Assembly: GCA_013399855.1 (NCBI GenBank)
Contig: VXAY01001098.1
Coordinates: 153,658 to 217,657, forward strand
Origin: Oxyruncus cristatus
Lineage: Eukaryota > Chordata > Aves > Passeriformes > Cotingidae
Length of the DNA stretch: 64,000 bases
Reading direction: 5' to 3'
Part shown: positions 23,601-34,300 of the stretch, in pieces
How positions within the stretch are numbered: position 1 is the first letter of the stretch
Layout: each line of letters starts with the position of its first letter
Notes under the pieces: model-generated
Told to the model about the DNA's origin: nothing
What the model saw: only the letters and a program-made list of their open reading frames with translations
The model's database searches: none
Position numbers and translations under genes: made by a program

Positions 23601-26600
23601 CCTAAATTGTACATTTCACATTCAAGACTTGAGCTTAAACAATAAGATATTTAACTAAAAATTAAAATCCAGAAATGTTAGAAGAAAAACAAAGATTGCT
23701 TAATGAAATTATTTTATGTTCTTATAATTTTTTGGGGAAAGGGGGTTTTCTCTTTGTTTCTAAAATCCAGATAGTATAGGTAGAAACCCACAATATTTCT
23801 TGACTTAGCCTTTCACATTTTTTAATTTTTTAAGACCTAGAAACTAATTTTTTCTTCTCCTTTGCCAATTTTTCATCTTGCATTTTTCTTCTTGCCTATT
23901 TTGCTCCAATACATTGTAGAAGGGATGTGGCTAGAATGACATGTAGGGGCAATTTCAGGTACAGGCTTCTCGACCATCTGGAAGCAAAGTGATTTCTGTT
24001 GTGACCCTGCAAACCTTTGAACTTAAGCACATGGAACAAGGGAAACAGGAGATGGAATGTTGATAGGGTGATTGGTAGTTGTTGGTTCATGCTGCTTGGT
24101 ACTCCTGGTAGGATAGGTTCAAACATGAACTGTATTTCCAAACTGAAAATTTAGTATAGCTGTTCCTGAACAAAATTAGGTATAGTTATTAACCAAATCA
24201 GATTGGAAAGAAGACTGCAGCATCAAATGGATACAGCAGGGTTGCATCTGGACCCAGTCTGATGAAAGTCTATGGTTCTGTCCAATGTCAAGCCACCTGA
24301 GAGACCCACTGAGTTATATCTCAACAATTTCTGCTCTGTTTCACCTTGTCTGTACATCAATGCTCACCTAAAAAAAAATATATATCAAAGGTGATATAAA
24401 TTACTTGATCAGACCCTCTAAGATCTAATGTTACAACATCTGAAATGTCCTCATTCCCTGAACTGAGGTCACATTGCTAGATTTTCTGGCCCTTTCTACT
24501 CACAGATGTGGGCTGGAGCAATACTTTGACGGAAGTAATAAAGTACCAGGGTGGTGTTGGCGATGGATATTTCAGGTAACAATTACCCCTAGAGGTCTCT
24601 CCCCTATGAATCCATTGACTTTAGCTGGAAACCCTTCATTCCGTAGCCACAATACCATGAAGTATTTCAGACCTCAGAGGTGCACAAGGAACACACAATA
24701 TTTCATATTAATTTGTCTTTGGATAATAAACCAAAAATATGACAAAAAGGAGAATTATGTAGACACACTTGTTAAATCCCTATGAAAGCACATAGTCCCT
24801 CAGGACAAGACTTTCAAGTTTTTTCTGTAACTCTTCTTCTGCCGAATTGAGGTATGTGTGCCTAGGTCCTGTCAGTAGCATGCTAATTGAAGAAGAAGCA
24901 TCTAGAGATGCTTCAGCTAATGGAGCTGCAAAGGAGCCTTTTTAGGAGGGGATGTTTCCATGACAGATAGAGAGAGTCTGTATGACCAATTTAGACTCAA
25001 CATTTAGCATTTACAGAGTTACGTAGAGGAGATGAAACAAGCTATGTAGAAGAGATGAAGCACCTAATTGACTATCTTTGTTCACCCCACAGAAAGTGTA
25101 TACCACCTTGCTCATTATTTCAACTGTTATTCATTTTCTTTTCCAAATATAATTGATAATTTGCATTATTAAAGAGTAGTGTTACATAGTTGAAATTAAG
25201 GGGAGTTTGTCACTGGCATTTGAAAACTTATTGTATTACTGCCCAAATCCAGTTATCTCTTCATCATAAGTTGAGGGCATGCTTACCTACTTCTTGGATT
25301 GTTAGGAACCCTTATTAAAAGAGACTATATTAAGATTCTTTAATGAAGCATGCTTCTCCATAGAATATAATAATTATTATTATCATTATATTTAATGTCA
25401 CAATTAGTTTTATTAAAATTTTAATTTTAACATTTACATTGCAGAAACAAGAATTAAGACACTGAGTTGAATAACAGCAATATTCATTGTCAAATTAATA
25501 ACAATGATCATTGTATATCATAGTAACAAAGCTGTGAATAACCACTGACAGTAGTAATTAAAATAATCATACTGGACTAAAACTTCGAGCTAAACCAAGG
25601 TGGTACTGAACAAACTGTCTCTGCTCCAATCCTGGATGTTTTGGTTGCTAAAAATTCTTCATGTTCCACAGGGGAAATACTTGACAAAAGAATACAAAAA
25701 AGGGAGCCTTGACAAGAAGTTTTTGGATAAAAGTTGGCAGTGTTAGGGAGGTTTTCTCAGTTCTTTGCTAGCCATGATCACAATTTCCTACCCAAATATC
25801 CAGGGTCTAGGTCACCCGTTGAAAGAAACAGATCACTAAAATTTGAGAGCACTTTGGTAGGCATCAGGATGGATGTCATTGTACAAACAAAATGTATCAT
25901 TACTATTATTATTGTTGCACATAATAAATAGTGTTTGTCTGGAATGTTTTCTGGGAGAGACTGACACTGGCACAATCACGGGTGTTCTCTGTAATGGGAA
26001 AAACAATTAGTTTTCAGTCATTTGCCTTTCTGGGAACACAACATGCTAAATTATATCCTTTGTTCCTTGGTAAAGACTCTGTAAGAATATTTCTATTGCA
26101 AGACTTTCGGACAATAAGGGTGGATCTGCTCCCCTTGCTGGCTGTCTGCGTCACTGTGTTTGGAACCTATAATCATACTGCAAGCATCTACGTTTGAAAG
26201 CAGTCTCTGACGATTTTCCAAAGCCCCTGATGATGTTCTGGGGAGTCAGACATATGAAAATTGGTGAGGAGCCTCAGGGAATACTGGTGACAATGTGATC
26301 TGGATGTCCTTCTAAAAGACTGCCTCTAGCCTATCCAGGAATAAGGCCTCATGCAAGAATTACTTGGTGAAATTTGGTGGCTTGTGTTACGTAGGACAGA
26401 CTGTGTCCTCTTTGTGGGCTTTCTGAGCCCACATATCTCTCTGAGCCCAGAATATCTCTCTAAGTCTGTATTTGTGCTCCCTGGCATCGAGAAATTCCAG
26501 GAGGATGTTTTGAGACAGAAAATATAAACACAGTTGTGGTAGAAGAAACATGTACTTATTTCCAATAAACACTCAAAGTTTAAATATTTACCTGAAGTAT

Positions 26601-26974
26601 GTCTGGAATCTAAACCTCTCAGAAGGTCACAGGGTTTCTGGGCTCTGGTGGAAATATTCTTCCTGATACCTAGAGTTGATGACAATTATCTGAGCCTGCA
26701 TATGGATGAGGTAGTTTTCCTTGCCCCTTAAGTCCCACTGAGAATCCAGGCCAGGGCTCTGTCTTCAGTTGCAATTCCTTTCACCTAAATGTTGGCACAT
26801 GGTGGCTAATGCTGTGCTAATCAGCCTTGACTCTCCTCCTAATCGTGGTGTAAATCATGTTGCCTGGCATGGTATAAAACACGTTGCCTGACCCAGATTA
26901 TGGTATATGAGGGCAAATTGGTAGGATTATGTTGGACTTCCTGTGCATGAATAAAAATAATACAACAGTTTATC
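20691..26974. other. Unassigned AT-rich DNA with small palindromes
   Basis: About 6.3 kb without a recognisable gene. Small structures: a 7-bp hairpin at 24381-24398 (TATATCA / TGATATA); a perfect 14-bp palindrome ACAATGATCATTGT at 25501-25514; a 7-bp hairpin GTGGGCT / AGCCCAC at 26414-26432, overlapping a short tandem duplication of CTGAGCCCA at 26423 and 26441. TCCATTGACTTTAGCTGGAA at 24611-24630 may be an ancient repeat fragment. A dense AATTATTATTAT-type stretch lies near 25368-25450. Confidence 0.55.
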
Positions 26975-27046
26975 AATTGATCTGATTGATAACGATAATA
27001 TTTAAATATCGTTATTTAAATAACGATTGATCTGATAATATTTAAA
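26975..27046. repeat. Compound AT-rich palindrome with direct repeats
   Basis: A perfect 16-bp palindrome CGTTATTTAAATAACG occupies 27010-27025. It overlaps a second inverted pair, ATAACGATA (26989-26997) with TATCGTTAT (27007-27015). ATTGATCTGAT at 26976-26986 recurs at 27026-27036, and GATAATATTTAAA occurs at 26994-27006 and 27034-27046, i.e. 40 bases apart. The two hairpins are mutually exclusive. It may be a small tandem duplication inside a palindrome or a relic of a non-autonomous DNA transposon. Confidence 0.75.
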
Positions 27047-30000
27047 AGTTTAGTATTCAGAGAAAAAATGACAAAACCTTCTCTAGAAATATACTGGTTT
27101 TTCTCTACTCCTTAAACAAAGTCTGTGTCCTGAAGGTATTTTTTGGGTATAAGATGTTAATATAAAGGTGTCTGACAGATAAAATCCAGATATTTATATT
27201 CATATTCAGACGTCACCTGAACAAAAGGTGGGTCTTTAAATGTGTCTGAGAAATCTTATCGTAAAAATAATATTGGGGGTGGGGTGGGGAAGGGAACTAA
27301 AAACACTCTAGGACCTTGCACTTATCTCAATTTTCAATACTTTTGTATGTTACTTGGTGGATGTTCTCAGAATTTGCAGGTAAAACTTCAGTGATTAGCC
27401 AGGTTGAAGTCACAATTTTGTTTATAGCAACACTTTCAGTTAACCTAAAGAAAATCTGCTGAAAAGGTCATGCTTTCTTTATATCTATCTCCTATAAACC
27501 CAAGAATTTATTGTTAGTATAATTAAAAAACTCATCAGTATTATTAGTCAAGATTTAATTATTACAGGAAATAAATATCTTTTTGTGCAAAAAAAAATTT
27601 CAACACTAATGATAATAAAGTTATAGTGTTGCAAAACACTTAGGTTTTACTTCTTTTCATGGTGTTATATTGATCAAACTCCTGTTCCTAATGGTCCCAC
27701 AATTACTGGCTTCATTCAGTTGTAGTGTGATGTTGTGGTGAGTTGTTAGGATCAGTAGTCCTTGGTTGCATATTACAGTCATCCATACAAAAGTATGGTT
27801 TTACAGTGAAAAAAACCCCAGACAGTAAAAACACTACTTGTTTTAAAAAAACACTAAATCTCTGTACCTCTTACTGGCTAGTGGATTTTTTTCTGATTTG
27901 TTGGAAAGAGGGAGCAGATTTTCTAATAAAAATCTAATCATATATAGTTAATTTCCTTATAGTGTTTTAGGCACTCTACAGCTGCCCATAGATTAAGCTG
28001 GTTATTCAGTGTTGAGGCAAATATTCAGGCCTGATTTCTGCTTCAAAGAGCTTACTGTCTAAGTTTAGATACATGACATGGAAATGAGAAGTGACAAGTG
28101 AACAAAAGAAACAGCGGGGGAGAGAGAGAGCACAAAAGGATACGTTTACAGAATTATCATAGAGTTTCTTGAAGGCATGTTTCATCTCACCTAAATTTAG
28201 TCATCAAAGTTATATATCTAGCTTTAGCAAATAGAAGGCTATTCCCACGTGTGGTCAATGGAGCTAATTGGATGCCTCCAGAAAATTATTTAATTTATAA
28301 ATTTATTTTGAAGTGGATGAATAAGTTTCTGGATGTTAGTGTTTCCCTCCTCCAATAATTGAAAGACCCTTAGCTTGCCCTGCTCACCTGGCTTTCAGTT
28401 TGTGATGTTTTATGCTACAAATCTTTGTCAGAAGACCATATTTCTCGCTAAGAAAAGGTGATAAAATAACTAGGCGATGATGAGGAATTACCATAGTGAA
28501 AAATCATGGAGCTTCATCTTGTCCTTTTTACCATTTTAGAGGTGTTTTGAAGAATGACACAGATTGATCCCATTCTCCTCTCTTAAAGTACTTAAATTTA
28601 GGATCCTGTCAGCAGTGACTTTTCTATGGTGAGATTCTTCTTTCAGAGTGTTTCACACACCTGAGCAACAGCACAATCATACAACAAAGTAATGTAGTAA
28701 AAAGGTAAAAGCAAGTACCTTCTTTTAAACATCTTAATATCCAGTGGTAAACAGGCTTGGACACCCGGCACAATGGGGATTTTCAGACTTCAGAAGACTC
28801 AACTACTCTAATTTTTGTGTACTATTCAGCTCTTACAAGTTAAACAGAATAGGTGTGGCATTGTGCAAAACCTTGAAAATTAAGCCACCGTGTTGAATCA
28901 AATCTGATTCCAGGGGCTGGGCAGAAGAAAGAGAAAAATGTGACAGATGCCAAAAATGAAATTTCAATTGCACTCCTAGACCATGTGTTAGAAGTAATTA
29001 CTGGCTTAATATATGGGACTGTTTTACTTTGTATAGACATTTTGACATGAAAAAAAAACCCCACTTGTATTCATCAAGGAGTCTGCAAGATAAGTTATGA
29101 TTAAGAGGAAAAAAATATTAGCAGCCTATTCAGACTTTGCAACCCTTAAAATGCAGACATCATACAAGTAATTCAGAACTCTTGGCTGAGGTATTCGGTC
29201 CCTTCTGTTAGCTATGTAAGGAGTACAAAAACTTCCAGGCTCCTGGATGTTGCATAGGAATATATTTAAGGCCTAAGAGTGTCTGAGCCAGAGGGTGAAT
29301 TAAGTCTTCCTTGTAGACACCGCTATCTTTTCAGTATTCAGAAGGTTACACCTGTTTCCAAGGTTGTATACCTGTTGTATAGAAGAGGAACGGCACTGAA
29401 ATTGAATTTAGGTGGTCTTCAGAATGGAAGAATGTCTTCCAACATAAGGGTTTGATCTGTGGCCAAAACACCTTTCATAAATGTCATCATTCTTTAGACT
29501 GTAAATATCACCTGCATCACGTGCAAAGACAGGTTTTAAAAAAGACAGATTTAATGCTTCTTTCCAACACAGGGAGCTTATTATCATCTAAAGGACTTTT
29601 TTTTTTTTTTTCCTTTGCATTGCAATGGAAAGGTAGGTGTGAAAAAATACTCTGCAAACAACCTTGACACAGCACATGTAGATGAATTAAAAATAATTGC
29701 TGGAAAATCCTTTACTCTCATACACAGAATTCAAAATAAAATCTGTCCACTCACACCTCAGTTCCAAATGTCTCCAAAGATTTAGTCTATTAATCAGAAA
29801 TTACACATGTTGAGGCTCTACCTCTTAGCCTCTAAGAGGTCTTTCTCCCCACATTGTGTAAGCATTGTCAGCCTCCACCTTACAGACTGCATCTCTATAT
29901 GTGCTGGACAAAGAGCAACCTCAGATTAAACCTGAGCCCTTAAACCCAGACCCTACATACAATACACATACTTTACATGCAGTAAAACATTAACATAAAC

Positions 30001-30849
30001 TTTGTTGTTTGTTTTCGACAGAGATTCATTTTACAGAAGCATTTTTGAAGAATATAGTTTTATGTAATTTAAAATTAAAGAAGTGACAGATTTGTTTTTC
30101 TTCAGTTTAGGCATTCTAGAGGACATGTAAGAATAGAAGGATAAAATAGACTATCAGAAAAAAAGAATGGAAGTAATAAATTTTTGCTTGATAGTATTTT
30201 CACAAAATTTGTGAAAGGAATAAAATGTATTTGGTGAGCCAGGTGTAGATTTTGTTTGACTCTTTTGACAAAGTGAAATGTTAAAAATTTATTTTAATTT
30301 AAGTAAATGTGGCTTTTTATCCACCCACTCAAGATTTTTAAGGAAAAATATTTTTGGGGGGTTCCTTGTACTCTGTACAAAGTATTCTAGCTGTGTATAA
30401 TTGTAATATATGTAAAAATATATATTTTGATATAATTCAGTTGGTTTTGGGTTCTTCAGTTTCTATAGTTTTTCTTTTTCCTTTGCCCTAAGAGAAGAAG
30501 GGAGGGGGAGGATTTCATCTGTGGGTTTGGGCATTTGACGGGGAGCCAAGTCCGAACCATCACAAAATTGAAGCAAAAAAAAACCTTCAAATACATTTTT
30601 TATTTGAATAGGTTTTTGGAAGACAAAATGTAAATTTTTTATTTAAAAAATAATGGATTTTTTTTGATTTTCTATAATGATGAAATAATAAAAAAAAGAA
30701 GCCTAGGCAAAGGCATGGCAATACAGTTTACTGCTAAAAATCTGAATCCTCTTATTAAGTTCTCCAGGGTTTAAGCAGCAGACTTGTCAGCCACATTTCT
30801 TGAATGTTGAGGACCCCTTTTTATTCTTAATTTACTCTCTTGGATTTTC
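27047..30849. other. Unassigned AT-rich DNA, no gene seen
   Basis: No coding or repeat family recognised. A perfect 9-bp hairpin (ACCTCTTAG / CTAAGAGGT, 3-base loop) lies at 29820-29840, and a T run at 29598-29611. Open frames do not exceed 80 codons. Confidence 0.55.
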
Positions 30850-31528
30850 ACAGAATCACAGAATTGTTAGGGTTGGAAGGGAGCTCTGCAGATCATCCAG
30901 TCCAACCACCTGCCAAGGCAAGGTCACCTAGACCTGGTGACACAGGAACGCATCCAGGTGGGCTTTTAGAGGGACACTCCATGACCTTCCTGCGCAGCCT
31001 GTTCCAGTGCTCTGCCACCCTCAATGCACAGAAGTGCATTCTTCCTCATATTGAGGTAGAACTTGCTGTGGTTTAGTTTATGGTCATTGCTCCTCCTCCT
31101 GTCCCTTGGCACCACTGAAAGGAGTCTGGCACCATCCACTTGGCACCCACCTTTGAGATTTTTATGGGTATTAATGAGATCCCCACTCAGTCTTCTCTTC
31201 TCCAGGCCAAACAGGCCCAGCTTCCCCAGTCTCTCCTCATCAGAGAGATGTTCCATACCCCTCATCATTCTTGTGGCCTCTGCCAGACCCACTTCAGTAA
31301 CTTGTTGTCTTTCTTGAATTGTGAAGACCAGAACCGAACACAAGACTCCAGATGTGGCCTCACTAGGGAGGATTAAAGGAGGATCACCTCTTTGGTGACC
31401 ACCCCGACCTGTTGGCCACACTCCTCACAATGCACCCCAGGATCCCGCTGGTCCTCCTGGCCCCCAGGGCACACTGATGGCTTATGGTCATCTTGTCACC
31501 CACCAAGACTCCCAGGTCCTTTTCTGCA
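30850..31528 (-). mobile_element. CR1 LINE, long 3' fragment, antisense, ORF2 broken
   Basis: The longest CR1 here (about 680 bp). The 3' end lies at 30850 (ACAGAATCACAGAATTGTTAG, GGTTGGAAGGGAGC). On the minus strand from 31528 downward it reads the ORF2 stretch upstream of the tail: AEKDLGVLVGDKMTISHQCA, GILGCIVRSVANRS, then SLVRPHLESCVRFW after a break with in-frame stops around 31366-31390, then MMRGMEHLSDEERLGKLGLF and EKRRLSGDLI. Several frame changes separate these blocks. The palm-domain YxDD catalytic part is absent, so the copy is dead. It belongs to an older or different CR1 subfamily than the copy at 19.6 kb, judging by divergence from the usual reading. Confidence 0.93.
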
Positions 31529-32621
31529 TGTTTGTTAAAAATTGATACACTTATTACATCAGATCAATGTGGTTCAGAATTCTACTGTCGAAACCGCTAG
31601 GTTTGTCAGCTTCAAATCCACTTCTACTGCATTTTCCGGTTCATGATTTCTTTACACAAGTGTACAGAGAAGTCATAATTTTAAATCTTGCAGGAAACAG
31701 AGTACTAAGAATTGGGAATATAACTGGAAATATTCAGATTAAATTGGTTTTTTTTTTTCACTTAAAAATGCTCATATATCACCTTGAAAACCTTGTAGTT
31801 CTCTTAGTTTCTTCATTATGGAACGAAGTGTTGTTACATACAGAATTCATCTGGACTTTCATACTTCAGCATATTAGATCCATTTTTCAAAATTTTGACT
31901 GCTAGATGTTCTGGATTTTATCCATCTAGTGAGGCACTGAGTAATAAATAGATAGATGAATAAATATTGATTTTATTGCTACGGGTTGAAAGAAAAATAT
32001 TTGAAATTTGGACAAAAGTCTGTCTGCAAAGACAACCCCTGGATTTAGCTCTATTCAGAACTAGAACTTCTACCTCCACATCCGCCAACATTTATTTGCT
32101 GAGCTTTAGTTCTTTTCTTTTTCATGACTCAAATTTCTCATTTGTAAAACAAGAATAAGTACACTTGCTCTGGTTATACAGAAGATGTAATTACAACTTA
32201 ATGAAAACTGACAGAATTGCCAATTTCAGCTTTATATGGCTTGAAAGGAGAACTGAAATTGTTAATTTCTCATCAAGAAAAAAATCTGGTTTATATCATT
32301 ACGACACATTTGAAACATTTCAATTGACATTTTATCATTTGTATTATGATGTAGGATGTTATGGAATGGTATTGTATAGTGTGTTATGCAATACTAAAAC
32401 ACAGAAATGGAAAGTAATTTCAGAAGAAAGAGCAAAAAAAGAAAGAAATAGCTTATTTCAAACAATGTCAAAATGTAGTATTTTGAGTTGTGAGAGCTTT
32501 TATTCCATTTTTCTTCTGAACAATATTATATTGAATCTGACCCAATTTTGTAAAGTGTTTAATTTTTGAGAGAACTGTTCATTACTGATGGGAATGTGGT
32601 TTTGTCAAAGACTCTTCTACT
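31529..32621. other. Unassigned AT-rich DNA, no gene seen
   Basis: Contains overlapping frames of 112, 63 and 134 codons on the plus strand (31567-32569). They lack domains, and their start/stop spacing fits chance in a locally stop-poor stretch. No splice or promoter evidence supports a gene. Confidence 0.5.
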
Positions 32622-32685
32622 TGCTTGAAAAGTGCTGTGAAATCTAAGACTGAAAAGTGCTATATAAAGACAAAAATTGCTATAA
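32622..32685 (+). mobile_element. Ancient L3/AmnSINE-type 3' tail
   Basis: TTGAAAAGTGCTGTGAAATC followed by TGAAAAGTGCTATATAAA resembles the tail of ancient amniote CR1-L3 LINEs and the SINEs that share it (consensus style: GTAAAGCGCTTTGAGATCTA, then GAAAAGCGCTATATAA). The spacing of the two blocks is right, and CpG decay (GCG to GTG) explains the main differences. Family assignment is from memory. Confidence 0.55.
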
Positions 32686-34059
32686 TGGATCTGATCCCAG
32701 GCAGGCTAAAGAAAGATGACAGCTCAGATAACTTGCTCATCTCCCTTTGCACAGCTGTATAAGTACCAGCCACACTCCTGTTTCCTGATCTCTGAGGGAA
32801 GGGTGCAAATATCTGGTCTTGGATGTTGTGTCAGTCGATACAGAGGAAACGTGGGCAGCATAAATAACATGGTTTTGTGTTTCATGGTTGAACTTTCTGA
32901 AGTATTTTAGAGTATAAACATCAACTGCAGAATTTCCTGTTTCTGAGTTTTACTGTTGTGGGTTGCAAGAAAACTATCTGGATTTTGGGAAAAGGTCTCA
33001 TAGCTCCTCTTTCCCAGTGAGCCCTAATTTGACTATTAAGGATAGATTTCATGATCTTACCTTCAGATGATGATATAAACTAGTAAGATATCTTTTTTCT
33101 CCCCCCACCTCCATTATTTTCATGGAACATATTAGAACTTAATAGTTGTAAATATCTGCTCTATTAGTTGTGCACAAAACCAAGTAACAGGTTCACAATC
33201 TGTTTAAGAAGGAGAAACAGACAACACAGAGAAACACAGGGAAACAAGCAAATGTGTACACATTGACATAAACACTGAATGTTATTTTATTGTGTCCATC
33301 TACTTAGAAAACAAGTCTGGCATACACACAAAGAACCAATTATACATGCAGATAGAGGCTGATAGATGTGAATGTGTGAATTTTCCAAGATCTAGCACTC
33401 AAGCTGAACAAAGCCACAGACCAAAGTAGTGCTCAGAGTATGGCTGAAAGAATAAAACTTTCTCGGTTTAAGTTGCATGAGAAATGTCTGCATGTGGTTG
33501 GAATAAGGGGTATGGATCAATACTTGAGTGAGAGCCTGGGTCACCTGCAGTAAGGCCATTGCCTGAGAGCTCAGAGTAAACACCTTACTCTGCCAGAATA
33601 GGATGTGTGTTCTAGGAAGTCAAAGTGCAGTCTCACAGGGTGAAACATCATGAAAAATCCAGTAGTTATGAATGAGTGACACTAGCAGGGATAAAACAGC
33701 AGGAGACTTCAACCCTCCTGCTTCAGGGCATGAATTTTTTAAGAAAGAGGAAAGACATTTTCACCCCTTTTTCCCCTGAAGTATAATATTGAACAATTGG
33801 TTCTTCTGACTGCATGTCAGAGTCATTTACTCTCAAGTATCAAACACTGACCATCACTGATGAGAGGGCAGAAGGAGAGTGGGACTCTTAGGTGCTAATT
33901 CTTGTTTGCACACAAAAGCAAGGCATGTAGGGGGAGAGATGTCTCAAAGCTGGAAAAAAACCTTTGTGGTTTCTTCTGAGAGTTAGAGGTTGAGCCACAC
34001 AGATCCCTGTGCCTCTAGGTTAAATAAAGTTTTGTCATCCTTGGCCTCTGAAGTGATTA
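32686..34059. other. Unassigned DNA, no gene seen
   Basis: No recognised gene or repeat. Composition is ordinary for the window, with a short CCCCCCACC run near 33103. Confidence 0.5.
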
Positions 34060-34300
34060 AATTTGTCCCAGTATCATTACAAAATGGAATTAGCAGCAAT
34101 TCGTGGAGCCAGAGTAGCCTGGGGGTGGTTTCAGCAGATAAAGCGACACCACTCTAATAACAAGGGCTGAGAATGACATGTCACAATTACTGTTGGTGCT
34201 GCTGTTGATTTATGTCAATACAACAGTTCTGGGGAAGCCATCATTCAGCTTATGCTGATTTCCTGGTAAGTATTACTGGATATGTAAAAGTTACCAAGGC
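34060..34300. promoter_or_regulatory. Possible conserved non-coding regulatory element
   Basis: Repeat-free sequence that keeps two CpGs (about 34100 and 34144) and carries a perfect palindrome TGACATGTCA at 34174-34183, i.e. two inverted TGACA half-sites of the type bound by MEIS/PREP/TGIF homeodomain proteins. CAATTAC follows directly. CTGTTGATTTATGTCAATAC follows at about 34203. The look is that of a vertebrate conserved non-coding element, but no comparison was possible. Confidence 0.25.

Noticed and set aside
30966..31421. 151-codon minus-strand open frame
   Set aside because: Frame-shifted CR1 ORF2 remnant; several blocks are read in the wrong frame.
32165..32569. 134-codon plus-strand open frame
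   Set aside because: No known motif, no homologous domain recognised and no promoter or splice context. Length is plausible by chance over 64 kb of six frames.
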